Origin: Wenzhouxiangella sp. AB-CW3
GTDB lineage: Bacteria; Pseudomonadota; Gammaproteobacteria; Xanthomonadales; Wenzhouxiangellaceae
Length of the DNA: 64,000 nucleotides
Reading direction: 5' to 3'
Assembly: GCF_014725735.1 (NCBI RefSeq)
Contig: NZ_CP061368.1
Coordinates: 1,875,225 to 1,939,224, forward strand
The translations under genes were made by a program, and so were the position numbers. This document shows, one piece after another, positions 1 to 7,029 of this stretch; positions within the stretch are counted from its first letter, which is position 1, and the number at the start of each line of letters is the position of its first letter. The notes beneath the pieces are model-generated. The model made no database searches. It saw nothing but the letters and a program-made list of their open reading frames with translations, and was not told where the DNA came from.

Positions 1-187
1 TGGCAACGATATCCTGCTGCAACTCGAAGACGACGGCAGCCTGTCCTGGCCGATCCAGCCCGGCAACGGCCTGACCGGCATGCGCGAACGCTTGCAGGAG
101 CTAGGGGGCAGCCTGCAACTCGAGCCTTCCTCGCGCGGCGGCCTGAGCCTCACCGCAAGATTGCCTGCCGCAACGGTGTCGTCATGA
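1..187 (+). CDS. Sensor histidine kinase, C-terminal fragment (NarX/DesK type)
   Basis: Partial gene cut by the left edge; about 61 codons remain in the frame that opens at base 2. The residues GNGLTGMRERLQELGG form the glycine-rich G2/ATP-lid region of HATPase_c domains of the HisKA_3 (NarX/DesK/LiaS) class, followed by the usual final beta strand. The enzyme would autophosphorylate a histidine and pass the phosphate to the response regulator encoded next. Its TGA stop overlaps the regulator's ATG (ATGA), which implies translational coupling in one two-component operon. The sensor domain and stimulus lie outside the window. Confidence 0.85.
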   Translation, partial: GNDILLQLEDDGSLSWPIQPGNGLTGMRERLQELGGSLQLEPSSRGGLSLTARLPAATVSS

Positions 188-816
188 GCATTCGCATCGC
201 TTTGGCCGACGACCAGGCCCTGGTACGCGAGGGCTTGAAGGCGCTCATCCGGGAGCTGGATGGCATTGATGTCGTCATCGAGGCAGAATCCGGCGAGGCC
301 GTGCTGCAGGCGTTGGCCGACACCGCCATCGACCTGATTCTGTCGGACATCCGCATGCCCGGCATCGACGGCATCGCACTGACCCGAAAACTGGCCGAAA
401 CGCACCCCGACCTGCCGGTACTGTTGCTGACCACCTTCGATGAAGATGCCTTGATGCTGGAAGCCGCCGAAGCCGGCGCGCGCGGGTTCTTGCTCAAGGA
501 CGTCTCACCCGAGGAGCTGGAGTCGGCAATTCATGATGTGGCAGCGGGCAAGAGGCTGATGCAACCGGTCGCGACCGAGTCGGTGCGCCGCAACTTTCGC
601 TATACAGACAACTCACCCACAATAGAGCAATTCACGGGTCGCGAGATCCAGATCCTGAGATTGCTGGCTGGCGGCTATTCCAACAAGGAGATCGCACGCA
701 GCATCCACCTGGCCGAAGGCACAGTAAAGAACTACGTCTCCGACATCCTCGACAAACTCGACACCCGCGATCGCACCCGGGCAGTGCTCAAGGCCATAAC
801 CCTCAAAATCATATAA
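184..816 (+). CDS. NarL/FixJ-family response regulator
   Basis: A 210-residue two-domain regulator. The receiver domain (about residues 1-120) has the acidic pair D9-D10, the phosphoacceptor D55 in LILSDIRMPG, the switch Thr in LLLTTFDED and the conserved Lys in GFLLKD. A LuxR-type helix-turn-helix (about 145-205) carries the signature LAGGYSNKEIARSIHLAEGT. Its cognate kinase ends four bases into this gene. The length is normal for the family. By homology it binds DNA as a phosphorylation-dependent dimer; target genes cannot be read from the sequence. The next base feature downstream is a MITE about 55 bp past the stop. Confidence 0.93.
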   Translation: MSIRIALADDQALVREGLKALIRELDGIDVVIEAESGEAVLQALADTAIDLILSDIRMPGIDGIALTRKLAETHPDLPVLLLTTFDEDALMLEAAEAGARGFLLKDVSPEELESAIHDVAAGKRLMQPVATESVRRNFRYTDNSPTIEQFTGREIQILRLLAGGYSNKEIARSIHLAEGTVKNYVSDILDKLDTRDRTRAVLKAITLKII

Positions 817-874
817 TGGGTTTAACGGAAAGGCTCTTTTCAATCCACACAAAACCAAGAAGAGCTGGCCTTAA

Positions 875-1214
875 GGAGCCTCTGAATAACTCTGCGCGGA
901 GCGCGTTTCTGCCTCAAAAGCCGCAGATCGTGTGGTGCGACCCGAGTGACAGTAGCCGTAGCTACGGCCGAGGGGCGCAACGCGCGAGATGCGGCTTTTG
1001 AGGCGAAACCCGAATGGGACGGGCCTTTGCGGGCGACCCGCTGCGTTTCGACTCGCTCATTAGGAATGACCAAACCACACGCGCTAATCGTTTCTTACCC
1101 AGGCGCTTCTTGCCTTCGGCAAATCGCACCTGGCACGAAACGGCGCTCGCCGAAGCCACACCGGGTCATCCCGCAAAGACCCGTCGCGCCCGTGCAGAGT
1201 TATTCAGAGGCTCC
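875..1214. repeat. MITE-like element with IS5-type ends (family 1)
   Basis: A 340-bp non-coding element bounded by a perfect inverted repeat of at least 21 bp (875-895 and 1194-1214), flanked by a 4-bp direct repeat TTAA (871-874, 1215-1218). The terminal sequence differs by only two bases from the left end of the IS5-family copy at 11033, and TTAA fits the YTAR duplication seen there (TTAG). This supports mobilisation in trans by that IS group. The left 95 bp reappear at 55354-55448 at roughly 85 percent identity by eye. The short reading frames inside it are not credible genes. Confidence 0.85.
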
Positions 1215-1535
1215 TTAACCCATTCCATACTCACGCTCAACCCTGGCGATCCGAACCCGAAAACTGGAATACCACTGCCGGTGACCGAGTCGCTGGGCCT
1301 CTCGGTGCTCGGCGTTCTTTTTCCAATTGCTGATCGCCTGAAGACTTTCCCAGTACGACACGGTAATGCCTACACCCTCCCTGGCGGACTCAATACCTAG
1401 AAAGCCTGGTTGCTGAGACGCCAACTCGACCATTCGTGCAGCCATTTCATCGTATCCGTCGTCAACCTCTGTCCTGCAGCTGCTGAAAATCACCGCGAAG
1501 TACGGCGGTTCAGGGGTATTGGTAATCTCTGACAT
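1215..1535 (-). CDS. Antibiotic biosynthesis monooxygenase (ABM)-type protein
   Basis: About 106 residues of the small ferredoxin-like dimeric alpha/beta-barrel ABM fold: a beta strand YFAVIFSS, a helix ending MVELASQQPGFLGIES, and the strand/helix ISNWKKNAEHREAQRLG. Related proteins are annotated as heme-degrading or quinol monooxygenase-like, but the substrate is not predictable. The start was chosen at 1535 because AAGAGG lies about five bases upstream; a longer form starting at 1565 lacks this. The TAA stop is formed by the TTAA target duplication of the adjacent MITE, so the element landed exactly on the end of the gene. Confidence 0.75.
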   Translation of the reverse strand: MSEITNTPEPPYFAVIFSSCRTEVDDGYDEMAARMVELASQQPGFLGIESAREGVGITVSYWESLQAISNWKKNAEHREAQRLGHRQWYSSFRVRIARVEREYGMG

Positions 1536-1624
1536 GTTGGCCTCTTGTACTGCAAATCCAAGCAAATGAGATGATGCTGGCTGGGTCGGGGGAACGACAG
1601 TATCCGCTTATGCCAGTCATCTGC

Positions 1625-2302
1625 TCAGGCCCCTTCTTCTCCCCGATGACCCTGTGTTCCAGCAAAAACTGCCAACTGAGCATCAAATGCGCGCTTGAAG
1701 GCTGACCGTGCTTCGCCCCGGGCAACATAAGCGGACAGGGCCGGGAACTCCCCGAGCAAGTCAGTTCCTTTCAGTCTGCGTAGCACCTGGACCATCAGAA
1801 GATCGCCGGCGCTGAATGATCCATTGAGCCAATCGCTCCCTCCGAGCCGATGTGACAGGTCTTCCAGCCGGCTACGGATGAGATTCTCGAGCATTGGTAA
1901 TCGCTCATTGTGCCAAGGCTTGTCGCGCTCCAGATAGTGAGAGAACTCACGCTGCACAATTGGCGGCTCCACCGTACTGAGCGCGGCGAACATCCACATG
2001 ATGGCACCTGCCCTTGCATTCGCATCATCGGGCAACAGCCCCGCATGGTTCTCCGCGATATGCAGCACGATAGCACCAGATTCGAACAGAACAAGCTCAC
2101 CTTCTTCATAGGTGGGGATTTGCCCAAAAGGATGAAGTGCACGATGCTCGGGCTCCTTCATGGACTGAAACGAGACCAGCCGAACATCATAGGACTGGCC
2201 GACTTCCTCTAGCGCCCAGCGCACAGTCATGTCGCGAGCCAGACCTTGCCCTCGATCGGGCGAATCCGCAAAGGCTGTTATGATAGGAAGGTCTGTCATC
2301 AA
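1625..2302 (-). CDS. Glutathione S-transferase family protein
   Basis: 225 residues with a thioredoxin-like N-terminal domain (about 1-90) and an all-helical C-terminal domain. The segment HPFGQIPTYEEGELVLFESGAI contains the cis-proline after Ile and the Glu-Ser pair that binds the glutamyl part of glutathione in this family. The SPDRGQG motif stands where the catalytic Ser/Cys/Tyr would be, so a Ser is the likeliest thiol-stabilising residue. It probably acts in the cytoplasm on electrophiles; substrate unknown. It starts MMTDL, and either Met is possible. No clear operon with its neighbours. Confidence 0.88.
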   Translation of the reverse strand: MMTDLPIITAFADSPDRGQGLARDMTVRWALEEVGQSYDVRLVSFQSMKEPEHRALHPFGQIPTYEEGELVLFESGAIVLHIAENHAGLLPDDANARAGAIMWMFAALSTVEPPIVQREFSHYLERDKPWHNERLPMLENLIRSRLEDLSHRLGGSDWLNGSFSAGDLLMVQVLRRLKGTDLLGEFPALSAYVARGEARSAFKRAFDAQLAVFAGTQGHRGEEGA

Positions 2303-2345
2303 GCGGGATGCCTATCGGTCACTGCTCTGCATAACCCAAGCAGAA

Positions 2346-2636
2346 CTAGCATTCTCCACAGAGTTTATGTTCCTTGTGCGGGACTGTTTTCACCACTAGC
2401 TGCACGTCGCCTTTCTCTGTGAGCCAATCCATGACCTCGATAAGCCGACTGGTATCGATACAAGCACAAGCCAGGATAATGAATGGGCGATTTGGATCAA
2501 AATCTGAGTCTAATGCATTGAGTTCCTGTTGCTCTGTTCCATCCAGGTAGTATGCATGTTCAGATACAAGGAGTTCCTGGAGACCGGTTGCTGAGGCGGT
2601 GACTGGAAAAAGCAAGGCAATAAGCAGTTGTTTCAT
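2346..2636 (-). CDS. Small secreted protein of unknown function
   Basis: A 96-residue product. The start at 2636 (MKQLLIALLFPVTASA) was preferred over 2690 because it gives a clean Sec signal peptide with an Ala-x-Ala-type cleavage site. The mature part is short and carries two cysteine pairs, CACID and CGEC at the C-terminus, which could form disulfides or bind metal. The ribosome-binding site is weak in both cases. I do not recognise the family; the position beside a GST gene hints at redox or thiol chemistry, but that is only inference. Confidence 0.5.
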   Translation of the reverse strand: MKQLLIALLFPVTASATGLQELLVSEHAYYLDGTEQQELNALDSDFDPNRPFIILACACIDTSRLIEVMDWLTEKGDVQLVVKTVPHKEHKLCGEC

Positions 2637-3207
2637 GAGCACTAACCTGTTACTCGATGGAAATGTCAGGATGGCAGAAGGCCTCTTCATGATCGGACTT
2701 CTGAGTGAATCTGGATGAAGCTCCCGCTGATGCCAGAATGCTGTTCCGGTCTCACTTGATCACGAACATTTTCCTTCTGAAGCACCCTTCAATCTGCCCT
2801 GCCCCTTGCCAGTCGGCGCAAATTGGAGATTACCATACCAGTTCGCTGGGCAGCTTTCCAGAGACGGCTAAAGACTTACTTCATTGGTAGAGTTTGTAGC
2901 TGGCGCTTTCCAGCCCAATTCCCGAATGTGGCCTGCCGTTGCCGCTTGGCCTCGGCCAGGCGATTCAGTAACTCGGCATGGCGGACTCGTCGATTTCACC
3001 GCCGAGCAATGTCCATATGACGGCAACTACGCGGTGTGCCCCCCAGAATAGCTTGAAACAGGGCACGGCAGATACTCTGGCTGCCAAAGTGGTTTCACCA
3101 TCGGTTTTGAAGATGGGCGGCCCAAGGACCGCGTTTGTGGCGGCGGTGCGAGTGACTGTCTTCAGCTGATGTAGTACATTACCGTTTCTCTCCAATGATG
3201 AAGCGCC
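2637..3207. other. Intergenic region with possible decayed coding sequence
   Basis: No intact gene is supported here. On the minus strand around 2880-2980 a short stretch reads HAELLNRLAEAKRQRQ and continues to a stop, and looks like the C-terminus of a protein. Its upstream continuation (2965-3288, minus) lies in another frame. This could be a frameshifted remnant. Codon quality is poor and no family is recognisable, so the reading is tentative. Confidence 0.25.
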
Positions 3208-3645
3208 ATGAATATCATCCAGGCAGATCAAAGCCACCTCGATGTGCTGACTTAGCTGTTCGATGCCTACCGGCAATTTTACAAGCAAGCCTCCGATCTG
3301 ACGCGGGCACGCGACTTCCTTGCCAGGCGCATGGATGGTGGCGAGTCAGTTGTGTTTCTGGCGCTGGATGGGCAGTCAGGTCTTGGTTTTACGCAGCTAT
3401 ACCCTACCTTCTCGTCTGTTTCCATGGCACCAGCTTGGACGCTGAACGACTTGTACGTGAGGTCGAGTGCCCGTGGCCGGGGCGTTGGCGCTGCCCTGCT
3501 CGAACGAGCCCGGTTGCATGGCGAGGAAACTGGCGCTTGCCAGTTATTGCTGGAAACAGCCAGGGACAACCCGGCGCGTCGCTTATACGATCGGTATGGC
3601 TGGCAACCGGTTAGCGAACATGTGTTCTATACCAGGGATCCGTAG
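3208..3645 (+). pseudogene. GNAT acetyltransferase with in-frame amber stop
   Basis: Read through, this is a 145-codon GNAT N-acetyltransferase. It starts MNIIQADQSHLDVLT at 3208, then has TAG at codon 16 (3253-3255), then continues in the same frame with LFDAYRQFYKQASDL to the end. The acetyl-CoA-binding motif A is intact (VRSSARGRGVGAALLERA) and the C-terminal NPARRLYDRYGW is typical. Total length and both ends match ordinary small GNAT enzymes, so one nonsense change separates it from a normal gene. A restart at 3331 (codon 42) would remove part of the fold. Alternatives are a suppressor tRNA or a sequencing error. Confidence 0.8.
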
Positions 3646-3663
3646 AACTGCATGTTCCCGTTT

Positions 3664-3948
3664 TATTAACCCGGCACGAATGTAGATCACATTCAGGGCT
3701 TCAATCAGGGCCCGAATCAAGGCGTCGCTCGCCGCCAAGGGTGATCCCCTTGGCAAGAGCGAGAACGCAGAGTCGGGCCCTGATTGAAGCCCCTAACTAT
3801 CTGATTCTAAAAAGTCAGGCCGCAGTGTGCGCTTCGGCAGACTGCGTTATCGAAACTTGCTGTAGGAGTGCTACAGCGGCGTTTCGCTGCCTTGCTGCCG
3901 AAGCGCACACTGCGGCTGAATGCGATCTACATTCGTGCCGGGTTAATA
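3664..3948. repeat. 285-bp nested inverted-repeat element
   Basis: Outer arms 3664-3695 and 3917-3948 are complementary over 32 bp with one mismatch. Inside are two further perfect inverted repeats placed side by side, 3696-3715/3773-3792 (20 bp) and 3819-3840/3895-3916 (22 bp). A small hairpin GCTGTAG...CTACAGC sits near the centre of the second. The whole can fold into a three-arm structure. No open frame in it is convincing. It is best read as a MITE or structured intergenic repeat; its ends do not match the IS5-type or TA-type elements elsewhere in the window. Confidence 0.8.
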
Positions 3949-4087
3949 GCTTCAGGGCACTGCGAGACGCTACCGTGCCGCAGGGTCCGGGGTCCAGGCG
4001 CATTGGGACGCATATCACCTTGGCTGCACTGCGAACCTCATCCAAACCCGCTTGCAACAGACTCCGGATCTGACTCACGGTCAGACT

Positions 4088-4486
4088 TTATTCAATGCCC
4101 GTATCCGCGGAGCGCTCAATCAATTCGCCGGGCGTTGTCACCAGGTGGATGATGTTGCAGGGGCTGGAAATCCAGAAGGCTTTGAAACCGCTGGGCAGTG
4201 GCTCTATCTCGTCTCTGCGCTGGCAGCCTTGCTGCTTGAGATGCTCGGAGGCCGAGTCGATGTCGCTTGCGATGACTTCCAGCCAGATTTCAGCCTGGCT
4301 CAGGCCGGGCATACGATCCAGCCACAGCACCTTGTCGCCAAATTCGAATCGGGGTGTGTCATCGGGACCATTGGGTTGAATCTCGGTGAGGCCGAGGATC
4401 TCCCGATAGAAGTTGACCGTGTGCTCATATTCATGAGCTGGTATCTTCATGGCGATGTTCTTGCCAGGCTGGAATTGTGGTTTCAA
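4088..4486 (-). CDS. VOC/glyoxalase-fold protein
   Basis: A 132-residue single-domain vicinal oxygen chelate protein. The motif EYEHTVNFYREILGL marks the first beta-alpha-beta module, and the second half carries IWLEVIASDID and an aromatic FWISSPCNIIHLV end strand. I chose TTG at 4486 (LKPQFQPGKNIAMKIPAHEYE) because GGGAG sits seven bases upstream and relatives begin MKPQF; the longer ATG start at 4528 would overlap the upstream hydrolase. It may be fosfomycin/bleomycin-resistance-like or a generic dioxygenase; metal ligands are not all obvious. It follows the hydrolase gene by 38 bp and may be cotranscribed. Confidence 0.75.
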   Translation of the reverse strand: MKPQFQPGKNIAMKIPAHEYEHTVNFYREILGLTEIQPNGPDDTPRFEFGDKVLWLDRMPGLSQAEIWLEVIASDIDSASEHLKQQGCQRRDEIEPLPSGFKAFWISSPCNIIHLVTTPGELIERSADTGIE

Positions 4487-4524
4487 TTGATGGCTCCCTG
4501 GTGCTTGTTGTTCGGTTGGCGCTC

Positions 4525-5598
4525 TCAAGAGTCCTGCCAGAGCTGGCCTAGCCAGCGGCCCATGAGCATGAAGTAGATTTCAGAGTCCGGATTGAAGTCG
4601 CGCACACTCATTTCCTCGACTTCTTCATCGGTCAGGATTCGGATCTCGTCGCGAATGATCATGGTATGGTCAGCCGAATCGATGACATGCACTTCGCGTT
4701 CTCCGGCCGGCTCCAGCGTCTCCAGAATTGTCATGGTCTCCGCCACGGGAACGATCCAGTCCTTGCCGCCGTGGAGGAAAAGTATGGGCGCGTCGACGCG
4801 CTCCCATGCGTTGGTCGGGTCGTAGTCGATTTCGTTGATCCAGCCCGATTTCGATACATCCTCGGGCAAGTTTTCGGCCGTGACCATGCCAACCTGAGAG
4901 AACCAGGCTTCTTCTTCGGCATCACTGAGCAGCTGCCGGGCCACGTCATGTTCGATTTCTCCACGCATATACTCGTCCATGATGGCGTGCCACAGTGCCG
5001 CCGCCTGATCTGCCGCTTCCTTGCCATGGCCGTGTATCAGGACGAGGTTGCGGGTATAGAATTTCATCTGCTCGCCGGGGGTTGTCAGTGGAGAGGCCAC
5101 GACGACGACAAAAGCGGCATTGCTCTTTGCCGCGGCTTCCATCGATATCCAACCGCTCTGACTGATGCCCCAGTAGCCGATTTGCTGATCGTTAACGAAC
5201 TCGGTCTCCCCAATTGCCTGTTTCGCGGCCACGGCATCGCGAGCGAGGAGGAAGTAGTCAGTCTGCGGCATGTCGCCTCCGGACTCCCCCTTGCCTCTAC
5301 GGTCATACACGAAGGACGAAAATCCAATTGCGTTGAATACTTCGGCTGTTTGAAGATAAAGCGGATTGTCTCGGTAATGCGTTTGTGTTTGTTGTGGGAT
5401 CACCACTGCTGGTCCGTTCGTTAACCCGTGCGGCACCCGCAGTGTTCCTGACAGTACTGCGCCGTCTTCAGCTTCAAACTCAATGTCATGCTTGTCGACC
5501 TCGAGTGAACCGGGAACGAACCAGGGTGAGTCTTCAGACAGAGCCGAGATTGCTGTCAGTAACAGCCCAAGAAACACTAGATGCTTGAATATGACCAT
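4525..5598 (-). CDS. Secreted alpha/beta hydrolase
   Basis: 357 residues from the chosen start at 5598 (MVIFKHLVFLGLLLTAISALS, a good Sec signal). The nucleophile elbow is GISQSG. The acid is likely in LHGGKDWIVPVAETM and the histidine in IDSADHTMII, giving a Ser-Asp-His triad in the usual order. The region YDRRGKGESGG is the strand after the oxyanion turn. A helical cap of about 90 residues lies between elbow and acid. It is likely a periplasmic esterase or peptidase-like enzyme with unknown substrate. The reading frame extends to 5721, but the extra 41 residues have no secretory logic. Confidence 0.82.
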   Translation of the reverse strand: MVIFKHLVFLGLLLTAISALSEDSPWFVPGSLEVDKHDIEFEAEDGAVLSGTLRVPHGLTNGPAVVIPQQTQTHYRDNPLYLQTAEVFNAIGFSSFVYDRRGKGESGGDMPQTDYFLLARDAVAAKQAIGETEFVNDQQIGYWGISQSGWISMEAAAKSNAAFVVVVASPLTTPGEQMKFYTRNLVLIHGHGKEAADQAAALWHAIMDEYMRGEIEHDVARQLLSDAEEEAWFSQVGMVTAENLPEDVSKSGWINEIDYDPTNAWERVDAPILFLHGGKDWIVPVAETMTILETLEPAGEREVHVIDSADHTMIIRDEIRILTDEEVEEMSVRDFNPDSEIYFMLMGRWLGQLWQDS

Positions 5599-6096
5599 GT
5601 ATAGATACCTGCAATTCAGACTGGCTTGATCAGTGTGACCCGATTCTACATATTGACCAATCTTCCATCGCGTGCCGGAAGTCACAAAGCAGTGAGGTGA
5701 TTTCCCACTGTTTGGTGCCATTGCCGCTTCATTGGGGCTTTAATAACCCGGCTATTGCATCAATGCCCGGATGCAGGAGCCCGGAGAGCAATGCTTCCGG
5801 GCCGTGGCGCGCAGATTCTTCAACCGGAGCATAGTTCACACAATGTGAGGATTGAAAAATCGCACGCGCACCGGAAACACGCGCAACGGCTCCACTGCAG
5901 GGCTTTTTTCGCCTTTGGCGCAAACCGCCCTTCCGTTCCCGCCTGCGCTGCTATACCGGGCATTAGAGCGGTCCTGCGCCGGAGATTGACGACCTCATTA
6001 GTAATAGGACGCTGACTGTGACTTTTGGCAGATTCGTCTTAGGGTGCATGGATACTACGCTTGCTCGTGTGTGGAGCAAGTTTTTCGAGGACTGAT
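5599..6096. other. Divergent intergenic region with repeat fragment
   Basis: About 500 bp between divergently transcribed genes, with no convincing ORF. It contains a CCCGGA...TCCGGG hairpin near 5780-5801. At 5983-6002 about 20 bp match, with one difference, the terminal repeat of the TA-type element at 45955-46205. That makes this a solo or decayed element end. Promoters for both flanking genes must lie here, but I see no hexamers good enough to call. Confidence 0.5.
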
Positions 6097-6915
6097 ATGA
6101 GGTTTTTCTGGTCGCTAATTCTCACGCTTGTGCTGGTCACTCCTACGGCAGGGTTAACCTCCAGGGTGCAGGCAGGCACTGAGCCGGCGGAGGTGCTGGT
6201 TTTGGGTACTTTCCATTTCCACAACCCCGGCCTCGATGCGGTTCAGTTCGAAGTGCCCGATCCGCTCGGGGAAAAGCGTCAGGCCGAGATTGCTGCTGTG
6301 GTTGATGCGCTGGCGGATTTCAGGCCCACGCGTGTCGCTGTGGAGCATGTTCCGGATGATGAAGACAAGCTCATACAGCGTTATCAGAACTGGCAGGCCG
6401 ACGAACGAGCGCTTGGACCCAGCGAGACCGAGCAGCTTGGTTTTCGGTTGGCGGACCGATTTGGGCATGAGCGCGTCTGGCCGTTTGATCACTCCGCCAC
6501 CTTGCCGTTTGAGCCCTTGATGGAGTATGCGCAGAGCAATGATCCGGAGTTCGTGCGCTGGTTCGAGGGGAGCATTGAGCGTAGGTCACAGGAGATGGAT
6601 CGGAAGCAACAGGAATGGTCGCTGAGTCGCATTCTTGTGCATCTCAATTGCGAAGATGTGCTGGTCGATGATCATGCCTTCTATCTGCACATCGCGCGCG
6701 TGGGCGCTGGCACCACCCAGGTGGGCGCCGACCTGCTGTCGGCCTGGTACGAGCGCAATATCCGCATGTTCGGCAATCTGCAGGCAGCAACTCAGCCAGG
6801 TGACCGAGTGATCGTTATCGTCGGTGCCGGGCATGCACCCATTCTGCGCGAACTGATCAAAGCCGATGCAGCCATGACCCTGGTTGAGCCGGTGGAGTTC
6901 TTGCCCAAGGAGTGA
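6097..6915 (+). CDS. DUF5694 domain protein, secreted
   Basis: 272 residues from ATG 6097; GAGG lies six bases upstream, and the start gives a signal peptide (MRFFWSLILTLVLVTPTAG). The mature protein opens with VLVLGTFHFHNPGLD, the hallmark of DUF5694. The family resembles TraB/PrgY-like folds with conserved histidine and glutamate residues; here VAVEHVP and GAGHAPIL fit that pattern. The catalytic role is unproven. It is likely periplasmic or lipid-free exported. It stands alone, with the large secreted protein gene starting 114 bp downstream on the same strand. Confidence 0.8.
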   Translation: MRFFWSLILTLVLVTPTAGLTSRVQAGTEPAEVLVLGTFHFHNPGLDAVQFEVPDPLGEKRQAEIAAVVDALADFRPTRVAVEHVPDDEDKLIQRYQNWQADERALGPSETEQLGFRLADRFGHERVWPFDHSATLPFEPLMEYAQSNDPEFVRWFEGSIERRSQEMDRKQQEWSLSRILVHLNCEDVLVDDHAFYLHIARVGAGTTQVGADLLSAWYERNIRMFGNLQAATQPGDRVIVIVGAGHAPILRELIKADAAMTLVEPVEFLPKE

Positions 6916-7029
6916 TCAGGACAAGACCTGCTGCTAAAGTCGATCCGGCTTGAAACGGAATCCCAGACTGCGAGAGAATCGGGCTGCACGAAGCGGGAGT
7001 TTTCGGCAATCCGAGCGGAGGGAAAGTCC

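Noticed and set aside
871-1400. Short ORFs inside the first MITE
   Set aside because: They run across inverted repeats, with no domain or ribosome-binding site.
2328-2334. GCATAAC near the GST gene as a possible attC box
   Set aside because: No second box, no arms, and only about 25 bp to the next stop.
2965-3288. 107-aa minus-strand ORF before the GNAT gene
   Set aside because: Overlaps the GNAT start, no domain; kept only as possible decay.
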